Source of the DNA: Comamonas sp.
GTDB lineage: Bacteria > Pseudomonadota > Gammaproteobacteria > Burkholderiales > Burkholderiaceae_C
Length of the DNA stretch: 5,261 nt
Reading direction: 5' to 3'
NCBI GenBank assembly: GCA_019236485.1
Contig: JAFAIY010000022.1
Span: 1 to 5,261, forward strand
Position 1 is the first letter of the stretch. Each line of letters begins with the position of its first letter. The position numbers were made by a program, and so were the translations under genes. The notes under the pieces were generated by a model. The model searched no databases and was not told where the DNA came from. It worked only from the letters and a program-made list of their open reading frames with translations. Shown here in pieces: positions 1 to 5,261 of the stretch.

Positions 1-1
1 G

Positions 2-562
2 CTCGACCTGATGATGCCCGGCGAAGACGGCCTGTCCATCTGCCGCCGCCTGCGCTCGGCCAACGACCGCACGCCCATCATCATGCTCACCGCCAAGGGC
101 GAGGACGTGGACCGCATCGTGGGCCTGGAGGTCGGCGCCGACGACTATCTGGGCAAGCCCTTCAACCCGCGCGAGCTGCTGGCCCGCATCCACGCCGTGC
201 TGCGCCGCCGTCCGCCCCAGGAAGCGCCGGGCGCCCCCTCGGGCGACAACGAGGTCGTGAGCTTCGGTCCGTTCAGCTTCGACCTGGGCACGCGCGTGCT
301 GCAAAAGAACGGCGAGGAGCTGCCGCTGACCACCGGCGAATTCGCCATGCTCAAGGCCCTGGTACGCCACCCGCGCCAGCCGCTGTCGCGCGAGAAGCTG
401 GCCCTGCTGGCACGCGGCCGCGAGTTCGAACCCTTCGACCGCAGCCTGGACGTGCAGGTCTCGCGCCTGCGCAAGCTGATCGAGGAAGACGCCGCCGCGC
501 CGCGCTACATCCAGACCGTCTGGGGCGTGGGCTATGTGTTCGTGCCCGATGGCATGAACTGA
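2..562 (+). CDS. ompR: OmpR/RisA-type response regulator, 5' end cut off
   Basis: This is a cytoplasmic DNA-binding response regulator, the output half of a two-component system whose kinase gene follows. The frame is already open at base 2, so the true start lies upstream of the window. About 186 residues remain of roughly 240 in the family. The first codons read L-D-L-M-M-P-G-E-D-G; the Asp at 5-7 is the expected phospho-acceptor. The receiver switch Thr (TAKGED, codon 89-91) and conserved Lys (GKPFNPREL, codon 155-157) are both present. After a Pro-rich linker (about 205-235) comes a winged-helix output domain, ending in the OmpR-like stretches LARGREFEPFDRSLDVQ and YIQTVWGVGYVFVPDG. These strings are very close to E. 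coli OmpR and Bordetella RisA as I remember them. The family and the pairing with the next gene are secure. The regulated genes, such as porins, cannot be read from this window. Confidence 0.95.
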   Translation, partial: LDLMMPGEDGLSICRRLRSANDRTPIIMLTAKGEDVDRIVGLEVGADDYLGKPFNPRELLARIHAVLRRRPPQEAPGAPSGDNEVVSFGPFSFDLGTRVLQKNGEELPLTTGEFAMLKALVRHPRQPLSREKLALLARGREFEPFDRSLDVQVSRLRKLIEEDAAAPRYIQTVWGVGYVFVPDGMN

Positions 563-596
563 GCCAGGTTCCGCATGGCCCTCTCACCCTGCCCGG

Positions 597-621
597 CAAG
601 CCGCACTTTGCGGCTTGTTTT
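597..621 (+). terminator. Intrinsic terminator after ompR
   Basis: A perfect 8-bp inverted repeat, CAAGCCGC (597-604) and GCGGCTTG (610-617), encloses the 5-nt loop ACTTT and is followed directly by TTTT (618-621). It begins 34 nt after the ompR stop codon. The stem is GC-rich and the U-tract short, a usual form for Rho-independent terminators. It should end or attenuate ompR transcription before the kinase gene, so kinase expression would depend on read-through or on its own promoter. Confidence 0.75.
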
Positions 622-663
622 GCGTGAGGACGGCGTCGCCGGGCCGCGCCGGCCGCATTTTTT

Positions 664-693
664 AGACAACCGGTAACTTCCGCAGGCCGTATT
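664..693 (+). promoter_or_regulatory. Weak candidate promoter for the kinase gene
   Basis: TAGACA (664-669) matches the sigma-70 -35 consensus at 5 of 6 positions. The best -10 at an 18-bp spacing is CGTATT (688-693), which matches only 3 of 6. It lies downstream of the ompR terminator, where a separate kinase promoter would be expected, and would start transcription near 700. The poor -10 makes this tentative. Confidence 0.2.
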
Positions 694-718
694 GGGCGTA
701 CGCTTGGGCCTGTTTTTT
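683..718 (+). terminator. Terminator-like hairpin just before the kinase start
   Basis: CAGGCC (683-688) pairs perfectly with GGCCTG (707-712) and is followed directly by six T residues (713-718). The 18-nt loop contains the 8-bp palindrome GCGTACGC (696-703). The T-tract ends 17 nt before the kinase ATG. It could be a second terminator acting on transcripts that read through from ompR, or an attenuator. The large loop and 6-bp stem make it weaker than the hairpin at 597-621. Confidence 0.35.
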
Positions 719-735
719 CATTGCCATCGCTGCTC

Positions 736-2238
736 ATGAGCGCTTATTCCAACCCGCCGTCAGATGCCACAAGCCCCGTACCGCTGGAGTACGAACGGCG
801 CACCACGGCGCGCTCGCCGGTCGGCCTGAACCTGTTCTGGCGCACCTTCTGCCTGCTGGCCCTGCTGCTGGTCGGCAGCATTCTGGCCTGGCTGCAGACC
901 CTGCGCGCGCTGGACTTCGAGCCGCGCACGCTGCAGACGGCCAAGCAGATCGCCTCCCTGGTCAATCTGAGCCGCGCGGCGCTGGTGCACTCGGATGCCA
1001 TCAACCGCGTCTCCCTCATCAAGACCATGGCCGACCAGGAAGGCGTGCGCATTCTGCCGCGCGAGCCCGGCGACACCTACGAGCTGCTGGAGCAGAACGC
1101 TCTGGGCCAGCGTCTGACCGAGGAGCTGACCCAGCGCCTGGGCTATGGCACGGTGGTGGCGCGCAGCGTCAACAACGAACCCGGTCTCTGGGTGGGCTTC
1201 ACCATCAACGGCGACCGCAACTGGCTGCTGATGGACCAGTCGCGCTTCACCCCGGCCAGCGGCCAGACCTGGCTGATCTGGCTGATCACGGCGGCGCTGC
1301 TGTCCCTGGTCGGGGCCGCGGTGATTGCGCGGCTCATCAACAAGCCGCTCAAGCAACTGTCCTATGCGGCCAACCGCGTGCGCGAGGGGGACTTCGATGC
1401 CAGCCAGCTCGACGAGGAGGCCGTGACCAGCGAAATCCGCGAGGTCAACATCGGCTTCAACCGCATGGCGCAGAAGCTGGCCAAGCTCGAGCAGGACCGC
1501 GCCGTGATGCTGGCCGGCATCTCGCACGATCTGCGCACGCCGCTGGCGCGCCTGCGGCTGGAGACCGAAATGAGCGTCTACGACGATGTGGCGCGCGAGC
1601 ATATGGTGGCCGACATCGTGCAGCTGGACGCGACCATAGACAAGTTCCTGGACTATGCGCGCCCCCACCACCGGGTCACGCTCAGCCCCGTGGACCTGCA
1701 TGCGCTGATCGCCTCCTGCGTCTATGCGGTGCAGGACCACCGCGAGCTGCAGATCAATATGAACGTGCCGGAAAACCTCTATGTGCTGGCCGACGAGGTG
1801 GAGCTGGCCCGCGTGATCTCCAATCTGTTCGAGAACGCGCGCCGCTACGGCAAGACGCCGGGCACGGACACCACCCAGGTCGACGTGATTGCCAAGGACA
1901 GCGAGAAATGGGTGGTGGTGCGCATCCGCGACCATGGCCGGGGCGTGCCGCCCGAGCAGCTGGCCAGCCTGATCCAGCCCTTCTTCCGCGGCGATTCGGC
2001 GCGCACGGCGGCCGCTGGCGCGGGCCTGGGCCTGTCCATCGTTGACAAGACCGTGCAGCGCATGGGCGGCATGTTTGCGCTGTCCAACTCCTCCACGGGC
2101 GGCCTGGTCGCCCATCTGCAGATGCAGCGCGCCATGGGCGTGACCGCGGCCGTGGCCCCCGAGCAGCGCCTGCAGCGCCCCCAGATCAAGCGCAATCTGC
2201 CGCGCGACAAAAAGGACGAGAACCCGGGCCAGGACTGA
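736..2238 (+). CDS. envZ: EnvZ/RisS-type sensor histidine kinase
   Basis: This inner-membrane histidine kinase (500 residues) should phosphorylate and dephosphorylate the regulator encoded just upstream. Numbering from the ATG at 736, a cytoplasmic N-terminus of about 32 residues precedes TM1 (about 33-54). A periplasmic sensor of about 120 residues follows, then TM2 (about 179-199), a HAMP linker (about 200-253) and the DHp domain. The phospho-accepting His264 sits in GISHDLRTPLARLRLETEM, nearly the EnvZ H-box. The ATPase domain shows the N box (NLFENARRYG, Asn367), G1 (DHGRGVPP, Asp399) and G2 (GAGLGLSIV, from Gly428). It is about 50 residues longer than E. coli EnvZ as I recall it, partly from the N-terminus and a charged tail after about residue 464. 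The first ATG was chosen; an in-frame TTG at 721 would add five residues. Neither has a clear Shine-Dalgarno sequence. Family and partner are secure; the signal sensed is unknown. Confidence 0.93.
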   Translation: MSAYSNPPSDATSPVPLEYERRTTARSPVGLNLFWRTFCLLALLLVGSILAWLQTLRALDFEPRTLQTAKQIASLVNLSRAALVHSDAINRVSLIKTMADQEGVRILPREPGDTYELLEQNALGQRLTEELTQRLGYGTVVARSVNNEPGLWVGFTINGDRNWLLMDQSRFTPASGQTWLIWLITAALLSLVGAAVIARLINKPLKQLSYAANRVREGDFDASQLDEEAVTSEIREVNIGFNRMAQKLAKLEQDRAVMLAGISHDLRTPLARLRLETEMSVYDDVAREHMVADIVQLDATIDKFLDYARPHHRVTLSPVDLHALIASCVYAVQDHRELQINMNVPENLYVLADEVELARVISNLFENARRYGKTPGTDTTQVDVIAKDSEKWVVVRIRDHGRGVPPEQLASLIQPFFRGDSARTAAAGAGLGLSIVDKTVQRMGGMFALSNSSTGGLVAHLQMQRAMGVTAAVAPEQRLQRPQIKRNLPRDKKDENPGQD

Positions 2239-2262
2239 GTCCGCCGGGGGTCCGAGTCGGGA

Positions 2263-2742
2263 TCAGGCCTTGTAGAGCAGGGCCACGGCACGCGCCTCCA
2301 TGGCCTGCTGCTGGCCCACGGGCCCCAGCTTCTCGGCCGTCTTGGCCTTGACGTTGACCTGCTCCACCTCCAGCCCCAGCACCTGGGCAATGCGCTCGCG
2401 CATGCTCTCTATATGGGGAGCGAGCTTGGGCGCCTGGGCCACGATGGTGCTGTCGATATTGCCGATCTCGAAGCCCTTGGCGCGCACGCGCCGCGCGGCC
2501 TCGGCCAGCAGCACGGCGGAATCCGCACCCTTGAACTGCGGGTCGGTATCCGAGAAATGGCGGCCGATATCGCCAAGCGCCGCGGCGCCGAACAGGGCAT
2601 CGGTAATCGCGTGCAGCAGCACATCGGCATCCGAGTGACCGAGCAGGCCCAGCGTGTGCGGCACCTCGACACCGCCCAAAATCAGCTTGCGCCCCGGCAC
2701 CAGCGCGTGCACATCCCAGCCTTCACCGATACGAAAATTCAT
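2263..2742 (-). CDS. ispF: 2-C-methyl-D-erythritol 2,4-cyclodiphosphate synthase
   Basis: IspF converts 4-diphosphocytidyl-2-C-methyl-D-erythritol 2-phosphate to the 2,4-cyclodiphosphate with loss of CMP, the fifth step of the cytosolic MEP isoprenoid pathway. The family is a homotrimer with a divalent metal at each active site. The protein has 159 residues, the same as E. coli IspF. The metal ligands are visible as Asp10 and His12 in GEGWDVH and His44 in [11 protein letters not shown]. The C-terminal KAKTAEKLG corresponds to the Thr/Glu segment that contacts the cytidine nucleotide. The ATG at 2742 was chosen over an in-frame TTG at 2757 because it gives the family-typical [12 protein letters not shown] start and has AAGGA 5 nt upstream. 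It follows ispD on the same strand after 63 bp and converges with the kinase gene across 24 bp. No U-tract terminator is visible past its stop. Confidence 0.97.
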   Translation of the reverse strand: MNFRIGEGWDVHALVPGRKLILGGVEVPHTLGLLGHSDADVLLHAITDALFGAAALGDIGRHFSDTDPQFKGADSAVLLAEAARRVRAKGFEIGNIDSTIVAQAPKLAPHIESMRERIAQVLGLEVEQVNVKAKTAEKLGPVGQQQAMEARAVALLYKA

Positions 2743-2747
2743 ATAAA

Positions 2748-2752
2748 TCCTT
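2748..2752 (-). promoter_or_regulatory. Ribosome binding site deciding the ispF start
   Basis: On the minus strand AAGGA lies 5 nt upstream of the ATG at 2742-2740. It is the clearest Shine-Dalgarno match before any start in this window. It overlaps the codons that an alternative TTG start at 2757 would use, which argues for the ATG. Confidence 0.7.
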
Positions 2753-2791
2753 GTCAAACCCTTGCTGGATCAGCGCCAGCAGCTATGAAAC
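2751..2791 (-). repeat. Repeat-like hairpin element between ispD and ispF
   Basis: Read on the minus strand, this stretch contains CATAGCTGCTGGCGC followed by CAGCAAGGGTTTGA. That pattern resembles a short dispersed intergenic repeat I remember from Comamonadaceae genomes (roughly ATAGCTGCT-GCGCTTG, a spacer, then AAGGG-TTTGA). On the plus strand it forms a 6-bp hairpin, TGCTGG (2763-2768) with CCAGCA (2776-2781), around a 7-nt loop. It fills most of the 63-bp gap between ispD and ispF and ends where the ispF ribosome binding site begins. The hairpin is seen directly; membership of a repeat family is from memory. Confidence 0.45.
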
Positions 2792-2805
2792 AGCGAACCC
2801 CAGCC

Positions 2806-3603
2806 TCAGATCGGCGTGGCGCCCTGCGCCGCGCGGCGCAGCAGCACGGCCTCGGCCAGCGCAAAATCGTCGGGATAGGTCACCTTGAAATTCTGGGCCC
2901 CGCCGGCCACCAGCAGCGGCGCATGGCCGGCCAGCTCCATGGCGCTGGCCTCGTCGGTCACCGCCGCGCCGGCCGCCTCGAGCGCGACCAGCAAGGCGCC
3001 GATGCGGAACATCTGCGGCGTCTGGGCCAGCCATTTGTCGGCCCGCTCCACGGTCTGGCGCACGCGCGGCGCTCCGCCCGCCGCCTCGGCCTGCTTGAGC
3101 GTATCGGGCAGCTTCAGCGCCAGCAGTCCGCCCACCGCATCGGGCAGGCAGGCATCGACCAGGGCATCGATCTGGGCCGTGGTGACCAGGCAGCGCGCCG
3201 CATCGTGCACCAGCACCCAGTCCTCTGCGGCTGCGCCCAGGCGCAGCAGCTCGCGCAGCCCGTTGCTCACGGTCTCGGCGCGCGTGGCGCCGCCGCAGGA
3301 AGCCAGCGCGAGAAAAGAATCCAGATCGCGCCCCTGCCAGAAACTGTCCGTGGGCGAGATCACCAGCAGCACGCGCTGCAGGCGCTGCACCGCGCCCATG
3401 GCGGCCAGCGTATGCATGACCATGGGCCTGCCGGCCACGTTCTGGTATTGCTTGGGCAGATCGGGGGCCTGGGCATCGGCCGCGATCGCGCGCGAGCCCA
3501 CGCCCGCGCAGGGAATCAGCGCCCAGCAGCGCTGCGGCCGCGCATTTTGGGCGCCTGCCCCGGTGTCCAATATGGACTCGGATTTTGAAAACCGCTGTGT
3601 CAT
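2806..3603 (-). CDS. ispD: 2-C-methyl-D-erythritol 4-phosphate cytidylyltransferase
   Basis: IspD joins CTP and 2-C-methyl-D-erythritol 4-phosphate to give 4-diphosphocytidyl-2-C-methyl-D-erythritol and pyrophosphate, the third step of the MEP pathway. The 265-residue protein shows the nucleotide-binding start ALIPCAGVGSR (Arg38), PKQY (Lys51), VHDAAR (Asp134), the AQTPQMF segment (about 194-200) and QNFKVTYPDDFALAE (Lys240). These match the catalytic and binding residues of the family. E. coli IspD has 236 residues as I recall. The extra length here is about 25 residues before the fold starts and a longer loop between Arg38 and PKQY. The ATG at 3603 was chosen; AGCGGG just upstream is only a weak Shine-Dalgarno, and an in-frame TTG at 3570 would give a shorter protein. 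The same frame stays open far upstream across mfd, but nothing there resembles IspD. It is the first gene of an ispD-ispF unit and is divergent from mfd. Confidence 0.95.
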   Translation of the reverse strand: MTQRFSKSESILDTGAGAQNARPQRCWALIPCAGVGSRAIAADAQAPDLPKQYQNVAGRPMVMHTLAAMGAVQRLQRVLLVISPTDSFWQGRDLDSFLALASCGGATRAETVSNGLRELLRLGAAAEDWVLVHDAARCLVTTAQIDALVDACLPDAVGGLLALKLPDTLKQAEAAGGAPRVRQTVERADKWLAQTPQMFRIGALLVALEAAGAAVTDEASAMELAGHAPLLVAGGAQNFKVTYPDDFALAEAVLLRRAAQGATPI

Positions 3604-3631
3604 GCCCGCTATTTTAAAATTGCTGTTTGCT

Positions 3632-3648
3632 CCGAATCCGGTATTCGG
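3632..3648. promoter_or_regulatory. 17-bp inverted repeat between ispD and mfd
   Basis: CCGAAT (3632-3637) and ATTCGG (3643-3648) form a perfect 6-bp inverted repeat around the 5-nt spacer CCGGT. It lies 28 bp upstream of the ispD ATG in the divergent ispD-mfd region. Just on its ispD side, minus-strand TAAAAT (3616-3611) could serve as a -10 element, but no matching -35 is visible. The symmetry and place fit an operator. No regulator can be named, and a 6-bp arm can arise by chance. Confidence 0.3.
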
Positions 3649-3771
3649 CCTGCATCCTCCGAAAGGTGCCCCATTTGAGTGATTGCGCCGCCACCCGCCC
3701 GGTCCACGGACCCGTGAACCCTGCTGCCAGTGCACAGCCGCGCCTGCGCTCAATCTGTCCCTGTTTCTCTC

Positions 3772-3794
3772 ATGCGGCCCGCATCCGGCCGCAT
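3772..3794 (+). other. Stem-loop in the probable mfd leader
   Basis: ATGCGGCC (3772-3779) pairs perfectly with GGCCGCAT (3787-3794) around the 7-nt loop CGCATCC, giving a strong GC-rich 8-bp hairpin. Its 3' arm ends 16 nt before the mfd ATG. No T-tract follows, so it is not an intrinsic terminator. The first three bases of the 5' arm are an in-frame ATG, an alternative mfd start 13 codons upstream, which this hairpin would hide. Confidence 0.45.
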
Positions 3795-3810
3795 CAGCCC
3801 GTTCAACACC

Positions 3811-5261
3811 ATGCAACTGCCCAAGCTCTCCCCTGGTAAACGCTTTCATCTGCCCCGCCCCGTGGGCAGCGCCGATGCTCTGCTGCTGGCTCAGCTGGGG
3901 GAGCGCGAGAAAAAAGATGGACGCGTCACCGCCATCGTCACGGCCGATGCCTCGGACGCGCAGCGGCTCATCGATGAGATGGCCTTCTTCGCGCCCGGGC
4001 TGCGCTGCGCGCTGTTCCCCGACTGGGAAACCCTGCCCTACGACAGCTTCTCGCCGCATCAGGACCTGATCAGCGAACGCCTGGCCGCGCTGTGGCGCAT
4101 CAACCAGCGCGACAAGGAGCACGGCGCCGACGTGGTCGTGGTGCCCGCCACCACGGCGCTGTACCGGCTGGCCCCGCCCTCGTTTCTGGCCGGCTATACC
4201 TTCGAGTTCAAGACCGGGCAGAAGCTGGACGAGGCCAAGCTCAAGGCCCAGCTTACGCTGGCCGGCTACCAGCATGTGTCCCAGGTGGTCAGCCACGGCG
4301 AATACGCGGTGCGCGGCGGCCTGATCGACCTGTTTCCCATGGGCTCGCTCCAGCCCTACCGCGTGGACCTGTTCGACGACGAGATCGACTCCATACGCAC
4401 CTTCGATCCCGACAGCCAGCGCAGCCTCTACCCCGTGCCCGAGGTGCGCCTGCTGCCGGGCCGCGAATTCCCCATGGACGAGGAGGCGCGCGCCAAGTTC
4501 CGCAGCCGCTGGCGCGAGCTGCTCGAGGGAGACCCCACGCGCAGCCGCATCTACAAGGACATGGGCGCAGGCATTGCCACGGCCGGCATCGAGTACTACC
4601 TGCCGCTGTTCTTCGACGCGACGGCCACCGTGTTCGACTACCTGGGCGACGATGCCACCGTGGTGCTGCACGGCGATCTGGAGCCGGCCTTCCAGCGCTT
4701 CTGGCAGGACACCAAGGACCGCTACCGCCTGGTGCAGGGTGACCCCGACCACCCGGCCCTGCCGCCCGAGACCCTGTTCCTCACGGCCGAGCAGTTCTAC
4801 AGCTGCAGCAAGGAGCATTCGCAGCTGGCCCTGCGCCCGGGCACCGAGGATGTGGAAGACAGCGCCATCTTCCAGAAGCTGGAGGACCTGGCCGTGCTGC
4901 GCGGCGCCGAGGACCCTCTCGCCAAGCTGCAAAAACACATAGCATCCAGCGCACACCGCACCTTGCTGCTGGCCGAATCCGATGGCAGACGCGAGAGCCT
5001 GCTGGACTTCTTCCGCGCCTCGGGGGTGAACCCGCCGGTCTTCGACTCGCTGGCCGAGTTCCTCGCCGACACCACGGAGAAGGTCGGCATCGCCACCTCC
5101 AGCCTGATGAACGGCTTTGCCTGGGTCGAGGAAGGCCTGGACTTCGTCACCGAGACCGAGCTGTTCGCCACCAGCCCCACGGGCCGCCGCCGGCGCCGCC
5201 AGGAGCAGGTCAGCGACGTGGAGGCGCTGATCAAGGACCTGTCCGAGCTCAAGGTCGGCGA
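3811..5261 (+). CDS. mfd: Transcription-repair coupling factor Mfd, N-terminal part
   Basis: Mfd is an ATP-driven translocase that removes RNA polymerase stalled at DNA lesions and recruits UvrA for nucleotide excision repair. Only the first 483 codons are here, of about 1150 in the family; the frame is open at the right edge. The N-terminal UvrB-like module is clear: PDWETLPYDSFSPHQD (about residues 70-85), VVSHGEYAVRGGLIDLFPMGS (about 160-180, split by no gap) and PYRVDLFDDEIDSIRTFD (about 185-202). It closely follows E. coli Mfd along its length. The part shown ends at LIKDLSELKVG, the entry to the RNA polymerase-interacting domain; the helicase motor lies outside. A basic RRRRR run (5181-5195) precedes that junction. 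The ATG at 3811 gives a family-like start; an in-frame ATG at 3772 is possible. Neither has a Shine-Dalgarno sequence. It is divergent from ispD. Confidence 0.95.
   Translation, partial: MQLPKLSPGKRFHLPRPVGSADALLLAQLGEREKKDGRVTAIVTADASDAQRLIDEMAFFAPGLRCALFPDWETLPYDSFSPHQDLISERLAALWRINQRDKEHGADVVVVPATTALYRLAPPSFLAGYTFEFKTGQKLDEAKLKAQLTLAGYQHVSQVVSHGEYAVRGGLIDLFPMGSLQPYRVDLFDDEIDSIRTFDPDSQRSLYPVPEVRLLPGREFPMDEEARAKFRSRWRELLEGDPTRSRIYKDMGAGIATAGIEYYLPLFFDATATVFDYLGDDATVVLHGDLEPAFQRFWQDTKDRYRLVQGDPDHPALPPETLFLTAEQFYSCSKEHSQLALRPGTEDVEDSAIFQKLEDLAVLRGAEDPLAKLQKHIASSAHRTLLLAESDGRRESLLDFFRASGVNPPVFDSLAEFLADTTEKVGIATSSLMNGFAWVEEGLDFVTETELFATSPTGRRRRRQEQVSDVEALIKDLSELKVG
4928..4956 (+). repeat. Possible decayed repeat copy inside mfd
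   Basis: The stretch CATAGCATCCAGCGC (4938-4952), preceded by an A-rich run, resembles the minus-strand core CATAGCTGCTGGCGC found between ispD and ispF, with 11 of 15 positions identical. It encodes residues around LQKHIASSAH using codons unusual here (CAA, AAA, ATA, GCA). Compared with E. coli Mfd from memory, protein length at this place is unchanged, so it is not an obvious insertion. It could be chance resemblance. Confidence 0.25.

Noticed and set aside
760..2115. A 451-codon minus-strand open frame opposite the kinase gene.
   Set aside because: Its translation is rich in His, Gln, Arg, Ala and Gly with no recognisable domain, while the plus strand encodes every histidine kinase motif. 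It is a shadow of codon bias.
2232..2262. Short palindromes (GGACT-G-AGTCC at 2232-2242, CCGA-G-TCGG at 2252-2260) between the convergent kinase and ispF genes, considered as a bidirectional terminator.
   Set aside because: The arms are only 4-5 bp around a single base and no T-tract follows on either strand, so an intrinsic terminator is not supported.
2413..3588. A 391-codon plus-strand open frame opposite ispF and ispD.
   Set aside because: Low-complexity Arg/Gln/Ala-rich translation with no domain; both opposite-strand genes are certain.
3627..3839. A 70-codon frame in the ispD-mfd spacer that could be a small gene.
   Set aside because: It starts with TTG without a ribosome binding site, overlaps the mfd start out of phase, and its composition is not protein-like.
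4092..4742. A 216-codon plus-strand frame overlapping mfd in another phase.
   Set aside because: The Arg/Pro/Ala/Gly-rich product has no motif, and the mfd frame runs unbroken through it with close similarity to known Mfd proteins.
2806..4956. A minus-strand frame open for about 2.1 kb, seemingly extending IspD by some 450 residues into the region opposite mfd.
   Set aside because: The part upstream of 3603 is low-complexity, does not resemble IspD, and lies opposite the clearly conserved mfd frame. Long antisense open frames are expected in GC-rich coding DNA.

Overview
The window is ordinary, GC-rich, densely coded chromosomal DNA of a betaproteobacterium, most likely Burkholderiales and probably Comamonadaceae (Comamonas, Delftia or Acidovorax type). 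The evidence is the third-position G/C bias, the protein types, and a short intergenic element that resembles a dispersed repeat I remember from Comamonadaceae genomes. The lineage is inferred, not tested by a search. I see no mobile element, CRISPR array, tRNA, rRNA or defence system, and no convincing undescribed system.

Layout: (1) 2-562, plus strand: the C-terminal three quarters of an OmpR/RisA-type response regulator, starting one codon before the phospho-acceptor Asp. (2) 563-735: a spacer with one good intrinsic terminator and further hairpin/T-tract structures. (3) 736-2238, plus: the partner EnvZ/RisS-type membrane histidine kinase. (4) 2239-2262: a 24-bp convergent gap. (5) 2263-2742, minus: ispF. 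(6) 2743-2805: a 63-bp spacer with a repeat-like hairpin and the ispF ribosome binding site. (7) 2806-3603, minus: ispD. (8) 3604-3810: a 207-bp divergent intergenic region with two inverted repeats. (9) 3811 to the right edge, plus: the N-terminal 483 residues of the transcription-repair coupling factor Mfd. This gene has no stop codon in the window.

The regulator and kinase form a phosphorelay that probably senses envelope or osmotic conditions. IspD and IspF catalyse two steps (third and fifth) of the MEP isoprenoid pathway and are transcribed in the order ispD-ispF. Mfd releases stalled RNA polymerase and recruits UvrA for repair of the transcribed strand. The three units share no obvious function.

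The points most worth a second look are small-scale: the termination signals splitting the two-component pair, the repeat between ispD and ispF with a possible second copy inside mfd, the two inverted repeats between ispD and mfd, and the lack of Shine-Dalgarno sequences before envZ and mfd.
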